Assembly (NCBI GenBank): GCA_030584025.1 | Contig: CP129487.1 | Coordinates: forward strand, 2,995,001 to 3,059,000 | Origin: Cyclobacteriaceae bacterium | GTDB taxonomy: Bacteria; Bacteroidota; Bacteroidia; Cytophagales; Cyclobacteriaceae | Direction of reading: 5' to 3' | DNA length: 64,000 nt | Part shown: positions 51,519 through 60,463 of the stretch, one piece after another | Position numbering within the stretch: position 1 is the first letter of the stretch | How the letters are laid out: each line of letters starts with the position of its first letter | The notes under the pieces: model-generated | The model's database searches: none | Seen by the model: the letters and a program-made list of their open reading frames with translations, nothing else | What the model was told of the DNA's origin: nothing | Program-made: the position numbers and the translations under genes

Positions 51519-51547
51519 GTATGATTAATATCATTTTCGCGCTCGGT

Positions 51548-51565
51548 TACTTTTGCATACTTTTG
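51548..51565 (+). promoter_or_regulatory. Two tandem -7 boxes before the exopolysaccharide operon
   Basis: TACTTTTG occurs at 51548-51555 and again at 51558-51565, ten bases apart, both exact TAnnTTTG matches, 74-91 bases before the glycosyltransferase ATG. They could give two start points one helical turn apart. Confidence 0.5.
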
Positions 51566-51638
51566 TCGATTAAAAATCCGGTTTAAACGAGGGAAATGAC
51601 AATTAACCCTCAATTAACGGTAGGCTTTAATCAGATTC

Positions 51639-52742
51639 ATGAAAGTTGCAATTGTCCTAAATACGTCCTGGAATATTTACAATTTCAGGCTTAACCTGAT
51701 CCACTCACTTCAGGAACAGGGACACGAAATCTTTACCATCGCCCCGACAGATGGGTATACTCCACTTTTGGAAGCACACGGCTGCAAACACCATCACTTA
51801 AAAATGGACAGTCGTGGCGCAAATCCGCTAAAAGACGCAGCCCTTATATTTGAGTTGTATTCCATCTACCGGAAAATAAAACCGGATGTTATTCTACACT
51901 ACACCATTAAGCCAAACGTTTACGGAACATTGGCCGCAGCCTTACTGCGAATACCAGTGGTGAACAATGTTTGCGGACTGGGTACGGTGTTCCTTAAAAA
52001 GGGCCCACTCGCAGTGGTGGCTAAATTTCTTTACCGCATGAGCTTTCGCTTTGCACGAAAAGTGTTCTTCCAAAATCCGGACGACTTAAAACTCTTTCTG
52101 GATAAGAACCTCGTTAAAAAGCAGGCTGTGGATCTGATTCCCGGGTCAGGAATTGACCTGAAACATTTTACTCCGGTGAACTATCAACGCAACCCGAAGT
52201 TCACATTTCTCCTAATCTCGCGATTGATTACCGATAAAGGGATTCTTGAATATGTTGATGCCGTGAAAAAGCTAAAAGCTGAAGGCATAGCGGCAAGGTT
52301 TCAAGTGCTTGGCGCGATGGATCCCGAGCATAAGCGGGGAATTAGCAAAGCGTTGATTCAATCCTGGATAGATTCCGGTACCATTGAATATCTCGGCACC
52401 ACGGATGATGTGCGTCACTTCATTCAACAAGCTGATTGCGTGGTGTTGCCATCTTATCGCGAAGGAACACCTCGTACGCTGCTTGAGGCTGCCAGCTCTT
52501 CAAAGCCGATTATCGCTACAGATGTGCCTGGCTGTAACCAGGTTGTAGAGCACGAGGTAAACGGATTGCTTTGTAAATTAAAAGATGCTGATGATCTTGC
52601 CCGTCAAATGCGTACGCTGGCAGGCATGGACGATAAGACCCTTCAGACTTTTGGCTCAAATGGCCGGAAAAAAATGGAGGCTGAATTTGATGAAAGCATC
52701 GTGATCAACAAATACCTGCAAGCCATACACGCGGTGAAGTAA
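51639..52742 (+). CDS. Family 4 glycosyltransferase (exopolysaccharide)
   Basis: GT-B-fold sugar transferase of 367 residues that adds a nucleotide-sugar-derived residue to a lipid-linked glycan at the inner membrane. The N-terminal acceptor domain contains HYTIKPNVYGTLAAALL and NNVCGLGTVFL, a motif of WbaV/PglA/CapM-like enzymes. The C-terminal donor domain has LISRLITDKGILEYVDAV and the GT4 E-x7-E-like PSYREGTPRTLLEAASSSKP. The sugar is unknown. It is the first gene of the exopolysaccharide operon, followed after 6 bases by the rmlC-like gene, with two -7 boxes upstream. Confidence 0.9.
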   Translation: MKVAIVLNTSWNIYNFRLNLIHSLQEQGHEIFTIAPTDGYTPLLEAHGCKHHHLKMDSRGANPLKDAALIFELYSIYRKIKPDVILHYTIKPNVYGTLAAALLRIPVVNNVCGLGTVFLKKGPLAVVAKFLYRMSFRFARKVFFQNPDDLKLFLDKNLVKKQAVDLIPGSGIDLKHFTPVNYQRNPKFTFLLISRLITDKGILEYVDAVKKLKAEGIAARFQVLGAMDPEHKRGISKALIQSWIDSGTIEYLGTTDDVRHFIQQADCVVLPSYREGTPRTLLEAASSSKPIIATDVPGCNQVVEHEVNGLLCKLKDADDLARQMRTLAGMDDKTLQTFGSNGRKKMEAEFDESIVINKYLQAIHAVK

Positions 52743-52748
52743 AATTTC

Positions 52749-53303
52749 ATGCAGGTAATTCAAACAGGTATTCAAGGTTTGGTAGAAATCGTTCCACAGG
52801 TTTATGAAGATAACCGCGGATGGTTTTTGGAATTCTATAAAGAAGAGTCCTTTCATCCACAAGGAATTACCGATCGGTTTACTCAGGAAAACCTATCCTT
52901 TTCTAGAAAAGGTGTTATTCGTGGAATGCATTTTCAATATCCTCCGCATGAACAAGCAAAACTGGTTTCTGTGCTTAAAGGAAGAGTGCTGGATGTTGTG
53001 ATTGATCTTCGAAAAGGCTCAAAAACATTTGGCCAAACACATAGCTGCCTGCTCGACAGTGAAAAGCACAACCTGTTAATGGTTCCTGAGGGCTTCGCAC
53101 ATGGCTTTGCAGCATTGGAGGATTCCATATTTCTATACAAAGCTTCCAACGCCTATAACCGTGACGCTGAGGGCGGTATTGTTTGGAACGATCCGCAACT
53201 GAATATTCAATGGCCTTTCCCTGATCCGATTCTTTCCGAAAAAGACAGGAACCTCCCAACACTCGAAGAGTTGTTAAGAAAATCATTAATTTCACGGGAT
53301 TAA
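52749..53303 (+). CDS. rfbC: dTDP-4-dehydrorhamnose 3,5-epimerase
   Basis: RmlC-type cupin epimerase that converts dTDP-4-keto-6-deoxyglucose to the dTDP-4-keto-rhamnose form. It has 184 residues, the standard length. The catalytic His61 is in VIRGMHFQYPPHEQ. Other motifs are VSVLKGRVLDVVIDLRKGS, FAHGFAALED and the Tyr in LYKASNAYNRDAEGGI. The other rml genes (A, B, D) are not in the window, so dTDP-rhamnose synthesis must be completed elsewhere. It lies between the glycosyltransferase and the export lipoprotein. Confidence 0.94.
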   Translation: MQVIQTGIQGLVEIVPQVYEDNRGWFLEFYKEESFHPQGITDRFTQENLSFSRKGVIRGMHFQYPPHEQAKLVSVLKGRVLDVVIDLRKGSKTFGQTHSCLLDSEKHNLLMVPEGFAHGFAALEDSIFLYKASNAYNRDAEGGIVWNDPQLNIQWPFPDPILSEKDRNLPTLEELLRKSLISRD

Positions 53304-53315
53304 ACTCGTAAAACA

Positions 53316-54074
53316 TTGAAGTATTTTCTCCGTATTGGTAATCCACTCGTACTGGTGGTGCTTTTGCTGTCGTCCTGCGGATCGTACAAGCAAAACATTA
53401 TGTTTAAGGTTGCCGATCCGGAACAAGCCTCACAACTTTCTCAGGAAGCTGAGCGAAACTATGTCATTCAAAAAAATGATTTTTTAAAACTTCGCGTATA
53501 TACCAGCAACGGTGAGCTCATTATTGACCCGGATCTGAAGCTTCTGAAAGAAATACCCCCTCAGGTCGCCAACACACGCCCTGATCCCGATTACCTGGTG
53601 GACATCAATGGCGTGGCAAAACTACCCATGGTGGGCGAATTAAAATTAGAAGGACTGACCATCCGGCAGGCAGAGGCTATTCTTCAGAAAGAGTATGCTA
53701 AATACTACACCAACCCCTTTGTTATTTTGCAATACGCGAACAAACGCGTTATTGTATTGGGGGCCACGGGCGGCCAGGTTATTCCCCTGCTAAATGAAAA
53801 CACACCGCTCGTAGAAGTTCTGGCATTGGCAACCGGACTGAACAACGACTCCAAAGCCCATAATATTCGTGTGATACGTGGTGATCAGGTGATTCTTGCT
53901 GACCTAAGTACGTTTGAAGGATATAAAAAATCGAATATGATCATGCAGCCAGGGGATATTGTTTACGTTGAACCTATTCGCAGGCCAGCCAGTGAAGCCT
54001 TGCGTGACTATGGACCGCTGGTAAGCATTATCACGAGCCTCACCACACTGGTTGTCGTTTTAACCAACAGATAA
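53316..54074 (+). CDS. Wza-like polysaccharide export lipoprotein
   Basis: Outer-membrane/periplasmic export protein of 252 residues, shorter than E. coli Wza (about 380). It has a signal sequence with lipobox LLSSC, then the Poly_export domain (NYVIQKNDFLKLRVYTSNGE, DYLVDINGVAKLPMVGELKL, TIRQAEAILQKEYAKYYTNP), one SLBB-type unit (VIVLGATGGQVIPLLNEN, PLVEVLALATGL) and a C-terminal hydrophobic segment (SIITSLTTLVVVLT) that probably forms the outer-membrane helix. The start is TTG at 53316. It works with the Wzc-like protein encoded 9 bases downstream. Confidence 0.9.
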   Translation: MKYFLRIGNPLVLVVLLLSSCGSYKQNIMFKVADPEQASQLSQEAERNYVIQKNDFLKLRVYTSNGELIIDPDLKLLKEIPPQVANTRPDPDYLVDINGVAKLPMVGELKLEGLTIRQAEAILQKEYAKYYTNPFVILQYANKRVIVLGATGGQVIPLLNENTPLVEVLALATGLNNDSKAHNIRVIRGDQVILADLSTFEGYKKSNMIMQPGDIVYVEPIRRPASEALRDYGPLVSIITSLTTLVVVLTNR

Positions 54075-54083
54075 GCATTCAAC

Positions 54084-56414
54084 TTGGCAGACCCACAACA
54101 TATCTCCCGATCTTCTGAAGGCATTGAAGGCATAGACTTCAACAAACTTCGGGTTACGTTTACCCAACATTGGGGGTGGGTAATTCTAATACTATTACTC
54201 ACCAACCTTGGTGCCTACCTGGTTGTCCGTTATACCAAAGATCTCTATCAATCAGAATCAGAAATAAAACTGGACATTAAGCAAGACGCCACTGAGCTTG
54301 GCTTTCGTGAATTTTTGCCGGAACGTCAGCAAGTCAATGTAATTGCGGGTGAAATTGAAACCATTCAATCGAAACTTTTTTTGAGCAAGGTCATCGATTC
54401 GCTAAACCTGCATGTAAGCTATTTCAGTATTGGTAAATTTCTAAATACCGAGTTATACACGTCATCGCCCTTCAAGGTTAACTATGTAATCGAAAATAGT
54501 GCATTCTACAATCAGCCAATTGCAATTGAGCCTTTACCTAATAATCAGTATGAACTACGATTTAACGGACCCGCAAAAGAAGTTACCGGGACCTTTGGTG
54601 AACCATTGAAGCTGGAAGGACTAACGTTAACCATTCATAAACAACCTGGCAATAGCTTCTTTGCCGAGAACACTTACTCCTTTGTGATCAACAGCAAAGA
54701 TGCCTTACTCAATTACATTTCAAATAATCTTTTAGTTGAACCGATCAAGTTTGAAGCCAACACCATTCGTGTTTCATTCAAAGATAGTAACCCGGGTAAA
54801 GCGCGCGATCTGGTGAATGGCATTGACTCACTCTACCTTGGTTTTAGTCATGAACAGAAAAACCTGGCGAATAAACAAAAAATCGATTGGCTATCAAACG
54901 AATTACGAAACATTGAAAAACAAATGGAGGAGTATGAAACATACTTCGAAAATTTTACACTGGTCAATAAAACCAGCAACCTCGATAACGATTTAAAGCG
55001 AACCATTGAACAAATCAACAAAATTGACTCGCAACGATTTGAAGTAAGTAAACGCCTGATTGAATTGAATCAGATAATGGACAAGCTGAATAGTACCGAA
55101 CTTTTTATAACGGTAACGCAACGACCGCTTTTTCCGGAATACCTGAATAATAATTTAGAAAAGCTGCAGGAACTGTATCTGGAGATGGATAATATGAAAT
55201 TATCCTACAACGAAAACACTTTTGCGTTCAAGCAAAAGCAGAATGAAATTGAAACCTTGCGCGGCAAGACCTATGAGCAGCTAACTGAACTTAAATCCAG
55301 CTGGTTAAAAAGACAGCAGGAATTAAATCAAGCCAAAGCCCGACTGGAAAATGAGTTTGCCAGCATGCCCGATAAAAACACCCAGTTCACAAAAAAACAA
55401 CGCTTCTATAAACTTTACGAAGAGTTTTACCTGACCCTGATCCAAAGCAAATCGGAATTTGAAATCGCACAAGCTGGAAGCACACCAGATTTCAAAATAC
55501 TTTCTACAGCAAATTTTCCTGACAAGCCCATCTCGCCAAACAAACCCATGATCTTCGGCATTGGTGTAGTTGCCGGATTGGTGTTGAGTATATTTTTCAT
55601 TGGTATTCTGTACCTCGCAAACAATAAAATCAACAGCCTGTATGAGGTCGAGAAACTTGCAGTTCCTTTATTGGGCGCCATTCCCTCACTGCGCAACATT
55701 ACCGAAAACGGACTCTACGTATTGGATCAACCCAAATCGATGGTAAGTGAAGCCATGCGCACCCTCCGCACTAACCTGGATTTCTTCAATATTAATTCAA
55801 CAAAGAAAATCATTGCCATCTCTTCAACCGTATCGGGGGAAGGCAAATCATTTGTAGCCCTGAATTTGGGCGGTGTAATGGTATTGTCGAAAAAGAAAGT
55901 ATTGCTTGTTGATCTGGATATGCGTAAACCCAAAAGTATTCCATACTTCAATAGTGGAAACTCCGGGAAAGGCGTGAGCACTGTATTGATTAGAAAAAAT
56001 ACCTGGGAAGAATGCATCGTTAATTCATCACTCGAAGGATTTGACTTTCTGCCGTCTGGCCCGCACCCGCCTAACCCGTCAGAATTGCTACTGAATGGCG
56101 AGTTTTCAGAACTGCTCAATGATCTGAAAAAGCATTACGACTACATCATACTGGATACACCACCTGTAGGTATTGTTACCGATGGCATAATGGCCATGAA
56201 ACATGCGGATATTTCATTGTATATTTTCAGAGCGAATTACTCTAAACGTAGTTTCATTGACACCCTGAATCGCATTATTCGCATCAATAAGTTTGATAAC
56301 ATCACCACCATTCTGAATGCACTTCCTTCAACTTCCGAAACTGCATACGGTTACGGATATTACGAAGACAAGAAAAAAAGTTTAATAGGCTCAATTATAA
56401 ACCGAAGTGCTTAA
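54084..56414 (+). CDS. Wzc-like polysaccharide co-polymerase with BY-kinase domain
   Basis: Inner-membrane tyrosine autokinase of 776 residues that controls chain length and export. The N-terminal Wzz-type part begins with a membrane segment (WVILILLLTNLGAYLVV, residues about 33-49). A long coiled-coil periplasmic region follows (about 250-430). The second membrane segment is at about 490-510 (GIGVVAGLVLSIFFIGILYL). The cytoplasmic kinase has Walker A-type SSTVSGEGKSFVALNLG at about 580, Walker A' VLLVDLDMRKPK and Walker B YIILDTPPVG. A short Tyr-rich tail (TAYGYGYYEDKKKS) provides autophosphorylation sites. The start is TTG. The phosphatase gene overlaps its end by 8 bases. Confidence 0.93.
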   Translation: MADPQHISRSSEGIEGIDFNKLRVTFTQHWGWVILILLLTNLGAYLVVRYTKDLYQSESEIKLDIKQDATELGFREFLPERQQVNVIAGEIETIQSKLFLSKVIDSLNLHVSYFSIGKFLNTELYTSSPFKVNYVIENSAFYNQPIAIEPLPNNQYELRFNGPAKEVTGTFGEPLKLEGLTLTIHKQPGNSFFAENTYSFVINSKDALLNYISNNLLVEPIKFEANTIRVSFKDSNPGKARDLVNGIDSLYLGFSHEQKNLANKQKIDWLSNELRNIEKQMEEYETYFENFTLVNKTSNLDNDLKRTIEQINKIDSQRFEVSKRLIELNQIMDKLNSTELFITVTQRPLFPEYLNNNLEKLQELYLEMDNMKLSYNENTFAFKQKQNEIETLRGKTYEQLTELKSSWLKRQQELNQAKARLENEFASMPDKNTQFTKKQRFYKLYEEFYLTLIQSKSEFEIAQAGSTPDFKILSTANFPDKPISPNKPMIFGIGVVAGLVLSIFFIGILYLANNKINSLYEVEKLAVPLLGAIPSLRNITENGLYVLDQPKSMVSEAMRTLRTNLDFFNINSTKKIIAISSTVSGEGKSFVALNLGGVMVLSKKKVLLVDLDMRKPKSIPYFNSGNSGKGVSTVLIRKNTWEECIVNSSLEGFDFLPSGPHPPNPSELLLNGEFSELLNDLKKHYDYIILDTPPVGIVTDGIMAMKHADISLYIFRANYSKRSFIDTLNRIIRINKFDNITTILNALPSTSETAYGYGYYEDKKKSLIGSIINRSA

Positions 56415-57135
56415 CTGGTTCAGGAAAAAGAACGTTGTAAGTGAAAACCCCATCCGGACAGACATTCACTCGCATTTACTTCCGGGTTTAGATGATGGGG
56501 TTCAGTCGTTCGAAGATGCCGAGGAAATTATTTTGCGCTTTATAAAGGCCGGTTACAAAAAATTGATCACCACTCCGCACATCATGAGTGATGCCTACCG
56601 AAATACTCCGGAAGGAATTCGTGCCCGACTTGCTGAACTTAAAGAATACTTAAAATCAAAAAATATTGGGATAGAAATTGAAGCTGCTGCCGAATACTAT
56701 TTAGACGAGGTGTTTATTAAACATGTTGAAACCGATCAGGAGCTGCTCACATTTGGTAAACGCTTGCTGCTGTTTGAAACAAATTTCATGACCGAGCCGC
56801 TTCAATTGAAGGAGTTCATTTTTATGGCCACCACAAAAGGATATCAACTGGTGTTGGCACACCCTGAGCGTTATATATTCCTGCAGAACGATCTGGCAAA
56901 AGCCGAAGACCTCATTAACCGTGGCGTTTATTTTCAGATTAACACATCGTCATTAACCGGGTATTATTCACGGGAGGCTCAACGAACTGCCTATAAATTA
57001 ATCGACAAGGGATGGGTACACTTTGTAGGTAGCGATTGCCATTCACTTCAACATATTCAACTGTTAGAAGAAGCCCAGACAAGCCGGTACTACCAAAAAG
57101 CATTAACTTTGCCTTTGTTGAATAACAGCCTTTAG
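56407..57135 (+). CDS. PHP-family protein-tyrosine phosphatase (CpsB/YwqE type)
   Basis: Metal-dependent phosphatase of 242 residues that removes phosphates from the BY-kinase. The PHP metal-binding motifs are DIHSHLLPGLDDG (His21, His23), TTPHIM, the Glu-containing LLFETNF, LAHPERY and VGSDCHS. The overlap of its GTG start with the kinase gene implies a matched kinase-phosphatase pair. This manganese-dependent type is typical of Firmicutes and Bacteroidota capsule loci in place of low-molecular-weight Wzb. The epimerase gene follows without any gap. Confidence 0.92.
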   Translation: MLNWFRKKNVVSENPIRTDIHSHLLPGLDDGVQSFEDAEEIILRFIKAGYKKLITTPHIMSDAYRNTPEGIRARLAELKEYLKSKNIGIEIEAAAEYYLDEVFIKHVETDQELLTFGKRLLLFETNFMTEPLQLKEFIFMATTKGYQLVLAHPERYIFLQNDLAKAEDLINRGVYFQINTSSLTGYYSREAQRTAYKLIDKGWVHFVGSDCHSLQHIQLLEEAQTSRYYQKALTLPLLNNSL

Positions 57136-58119
57136 ATGATTGCAGTTACTGGCGCAAATGGTTTATTGGGCAGCTTTGTGATAAGAAAACTTCACGAAGC
57201 CAACATTCAGGTTATTGCCATTAAGCGATCGAACAGTGACACGTCCATGCTCGCAGATCTGAATTCGCTCAACTGGCGCACGGCTGATATTCTGGATCCG
57301 ATAGCGTTACAAGAAGCCTTTCAAGGCGCCACCGGTGTTATCCATTGTGCAGCTATGGTTTCATTCAATCCGCGCGATGAAAAGAAACTCATGCAGGTAA
57401 ACGTTGAAGGAACAAAAAATGTAGTTGATGCGTGTCTTGTTTCCGGAATTGATCGCTTGCTGCACGTAAGTTCAGTTGCTGCATTAGGGCGACAGAAAAA
57501 TCAAACCGTGATTTCAGAAACGAATACATGGATTGATTCTCCCTACAACACCACGTACGGATTATCAAAATATAAAGCTGAGTTGGAAGTATTTCGCGGA
57601 CAGGAAGAAGGGCTCAAAACCATTATCATTAATCCTTCTGTAATTCTTGCACATGGAAATTGGGATCGTAGCAGTGCGCAACTTTTTAAATATGTGTGGC
57701 GCCAGCGTCCCTTCTATTCAGAAGGATCATTTAATTACGTGGATGTGCGTGATGTGGCTCACCAGATACACCAACTGTTCTTTTCTGATCTGGAAGGAGA
57801 GCGATTCATCTCAAATGCAGGATCAATTACCATTAAGGATTTCTTTCAAAAGCTGGCAGTTCTTTTCAACAAGAAAGCGCCCGCCATTAAAGTTTCGAAA
57901 CCTGTATTGAAAGCTTTAGCATTAGCTGAATTGTGGCGCTCATACCTTACCGGTTCAACGCCATTGATAACCCGTGAAACAGCCCGTGGGGCCGAAACAC
58001 ACTTCTCTTATTCGAACACTAAAATCAAAAATGCCCTTTCATGCGAGTTTCAAACGATTGACGAGACCCTGGGGTGGTGCGCTGAATTTTATAGAAAACA
58101 AATGGAATTAAAAAATTAA
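57136..58119 (+). CDS. NAD-dependent epimerase/dehydratase (extended SDR)
   Basis: Extended short-chain dehydrogenase of 327 residues. The NAD-binding motif is VTGANGLLGSFVI at the N-terminus. Catalytic residues are the Ser region LLHVSSVAALG and Tyr-x3-Lys in TYGLSKYKAE. Conserved ADILDPIALQEAF and IIINPSVILAHGNW fit the family of nucleotide-sugar 4-reductases, epimerases and 3-beta-HSD-like enzymes. Its position directly after the phosphatase suggests sugar modification, but similar genes occur outside glycan loci. The exact reaction cannot be told. It is the last gene of the exopolysaccharide run. Confidence 0.85.
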   Translation: MIAVTGANGLLGSFVIRKLHEANIQVIAIKRSNSDTSMLADLNSLNWRTADILDPIALQEAFQGATGVIHCAAMVSFNPRDEKKLMQVNVEGTKNVVDACLVSGIDRLLHVSSVAALGRQKNQTVISETNTWIDSPYNTTYGLSKYKAELEVFRGQEEGLKTIIINPSVILAHGNWDRSSAQLFKYVWRQRPFYSEGSFNYVDVRDVAHQIHQLFFSDLEGERFISNAGSITIKDFFQKLAVLFNKKAPAIKVSKPVLKALALAELWRSYLTGSTPLITRETARGAETHFSYSNTKIKNALSCEFQTIDETLGWCAEFYRKQMELKN

Positions 58120-58128
58120 AATTGGTCG

Positions 58129-58136
58129 TAGTTTTG
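58129..58136 (+). promoter_or_regulatory. Bacteroidota -7 box upstream of the TPR gene
   Basis: TAGTTTTG is an exact TAnnTTTG match 41 bases before the preferred ATG at 58177. It marks a transcription unit separate from the exopolysaccharide genes. Confidence 0.5.
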
Positions 58137-58176
58137 AGCTGATTTTTTGTCTACCTTAGGAAAACCCATTAAGCAC

Positions 58177-59586
58177 ATGGCGAAAGAATTCCGCAAACGA
58201 GAGGACGAGGGTAATGAGTTGATCAAGCGTTTCGAGGATCACCTGAAAAAGAGAAAATCAGATTTTTTTGATCTTGATGCCTACGAAGAGATAATTGATT
58301 TCTACATGCTGAGGGGTAAACACAATAAAGCTCTTCAGGCAGTTAATCACGCCATCAATCAATATCCGTACTCCATTGAACTGATCGTTATCAAGGCTCA
58401 GATTCTTTCGCACCTGGAAGAATATCCGGCAGCGTTGGAACTGCTGGAACAAGCTGAAAATCTTCAGCCAAACGATTCAGAAATTTTATTTACCAAAGGT
58501 TCAATTTTTTCAGTTCAGGGAAAATATCAGGAAGCTATTGATTGCTACGAACGCGTGCTCAACCTCACCGAAGATAAAGACGAAGTATTCTATAACATCG
58601 GTTTAGCCTGGCAAAACCTTGAACAATACAGCAAGGCCATTGATGCGTACAAAAATGCAATTGAGAATAACCTCAATCACGAAGGTGCATTGTACGAACT
58701 TGCGTACTGCCTGGATGTAACCGGTCAATTAGAGAGCAGCGTTTCTTACTACAAAAAATTCATTGACGAAGATCCGTACTCAGCAGCCGCATGGTACAAC
58801 CTCGGTATTGTGTACAACAAGTTGGGTCAATTTGAAGAAGCTTTAAATGCGTACGATTATGCCGTAACGGTTGATGATACGTTTGCCTCCGCCTACTTTA
58901 ACATGGGCAATACGTACATGAATCTGACTGAATACACAAAAGCGTTGGATTCATTCAAAAAAACAATCGACATAGAAGGCCCAAGTGCAGAAGTGTATTG
59001 TTCGATTGGTGCTGCCTATGAAAGCCTGGAGCAATATGATTTAGGATTGAAGTATTATCAAAAAGCCACCAAGCTCGACAACATGTATGACGAGGCCTGG
59101 TTTGGCGCTGGAGTTTGCCTGGAGAAGCAGGAGAAGTGGTACCAGGCACTTCACTTTTACAATAAGGCACTGAAGCTTCATGTTGAAAATCCAGAGTATT
59201 GGAAAGCCATTGCCCATGCTGAGTTCAAGGTTGGCAACATTGTATCTAGTTTGGATGCCTACGAAGAAGCCAGTAAACTTGATCCACAGGATAAAGAAAT
59301 CTGGTTAAACTGGTCATTTATTTACTATGAGCAAGGCGACTACGATAAGGCTGTAGAGGTTTTGGCACATGGCTTTGATGAAATTGCTGCCGATCCCGAA
59401 TTGTTTTACCGCATGACCGTTTACCTGATAGAGGCCGGCCGGTTTAAAGAAGCCTTTAATTATTTGGAAAATGCACTAATTTTGGACTTTGATGCACATG
59501 CTTCTTTGTACGAATTCTTCCCCCAACTCGAAACACAGAAGGCATTGTTCAAAATTATAGAGCAGTTTAGAAAAGAAAACACCTAA
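58177..59586 (+). CDS. Tetratricopeptide-repeat protein
   Basis: Cytoplasmic repeat protein of 469 residues from the ATG at 58177. A TTG at 58147 would add ten residues. About twelve TPR units run from residue 40 to the end (for example GKYQEAIDCYERVLNLTEDK, AAWYNLGIVYNKLGQFEEAL, AYFNMGNTYMNLTEYTKAL). It has no signal peptide or membrane segment. TPRs bind peptides or other proteins; the partner is unknown. It precedes the phosphosulfolactate synthase-like gene by 73 bases. Confidence 0.85.
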   Translation: MAKEFRKREDEGNELIKRFEDHLKKRKSDFFDLDAYEEIIDFYMLRGKHNKALQAVNHAINQYPYSIELIVIKAQILSHLEEYPAALELLEQAENLQPNDSEILFTKGSIFSVQGKYQEAIDCYERVLNLTEDKDEVFYNIGLAWQNLEQYSKAIDAYKNAIENNLNHEGALYELAYCLDVTGQLESSVSYYKKFIDEDPYSAAAWYNLGIVYNKLGQFEEALNAYDYAVTVDDTFASAYFNMGNTYMNLTEYTKALDSFKKTIDIEGPSAEVYCSIGAAYESLEQYDLGLKYYQKATKLDNMYDEAWFGAGVCLEKQEKWYQALHFYNKALKLHVENPEYWKAIAHAEFKVGNIVSSLDAYEEASKLDPQDKEIWLNWSFIYYEQGDYDKAVEVLAHGFDEIAADPELFYRMTVYLIEAGRFKEAFNYLENALILDFDAHASLYEFFPQLETQKALFKIIEQFRKENT

Positions 59587-59659
59587 CCGAATCATTAATT
59601 ATAATCTATTCCATTTCCTCAATGGACTTTTTTAATCCATTAACTCAATTGTACTTTAA

Positions 59660-60463
59660 ATGAATTACGATCTGAAGAATTTGCCTGAACGAACTAAAAA
59701 ACCCAGGCAATACGGTTTTACTATGGCCATGGACAAAGGCCTAAGTGTACGCGAAGCAGAAGATTTTGTAGAAATATGCTCCGACCACGTGGATATTGTA
59801 AAGTTGGGCTGGGCCACTTCGTATGTAACACCTAACCTGAAAGACAAACTTAAGGTGTACAAAGATGCGGGCATACCCACTTACTTTGGTGGAACCCTTT
59901 TCGAAGCCTTCATCATCCGCGATCAATTTGATGATTACCGCAAAGTGCTTGATAAATATGACATGTCGTTTGCGGAAGTTAGTGATGGGTCAATTGATTT
60001 AGACCACGACAAGAAATGTGATTACATCAGCAAACTTTCTGAACAGGTAACGGTACTGTCGGAAGTAGGTTCAAAAGATGCCGACAAAATCATTCCCCCG
60101 TACATGTGGATTGACCTGATGCAAAAAGAACTGGATGCCGGTGCATGGAAAGTAATTGGTGAAGCACGCGAAAGTGGTAACGTAGGTCTGTTCCGCTCAA
60201 CCGGTGAAGTACGTTCCGGTTTGGTGCAGGAAATCCTGACAAAGATTCCATTTGAAAAAATTATCTGGGAAGCACCTCAAAAAGCACAGCAGGTATGGTT
60301 TATTAAATTATTAGGCGCCAATGTTAACCTCGGCAACATTGCTCCCAATGAAGTAATCCCATTAGAAACGATCCGCCTCGGCTTGCGTGGCGACACGTTC
60401 CTGCACTTTCTGGGCATTGAACGCAAGGTTGATAAAAGCACTCCGCCATTCCACGTTGATTGA
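59660..60463 (+). CDS. Phosphosulfolactate synthase (ComA) family protein
   Basis: TIM-barrel protein of 267 residues of the ComA family. The characterised members add sulfite to phosphoenolpyruvate to give phosphosulfolactate, the first step of coenzyme M synthesis in methanogens and of sulfolactate synthesis in Bacillus spores. Motifs: YGFTMAMDKGLSVREAEDF, VDIVKLGWATSYV, YFGGTLFEAFI, EVSDGSIDLDHDKKCDYI and IWEAPQKAQQVWFIKLLGAN. A Bacteroidota bacterium does not make coenzyme M, so here it may feed sulfolactate, cysteate or sulfonolipids. The next gene starts inside its stop codon (TTGA overlap). Confidence 0.85.
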   Translation: MNYDLKNLPERTKKPRQYGFTMAMDKGLSVREAEDFVEICSDHVDIVKLGWATSYVTPNLKDKLKVYKDAGIPTYFGGTLFEAFIIRDQFDDYRKVLDKYDMSFAEVSDGSIDLDHDKKCDYISKLSEQVTVLSEVGSKDADKIIPPYMWIDLMQKELDAGAWKVIGEARESGNVGLFRSTGEVRSGLVQEILTKIPFEKIIWEAPQKAQQVWFIKLLGANVNLGNIAPNEVIPLETIRLGLRGDTFLHFLGIERKVDKSTPPFHVD

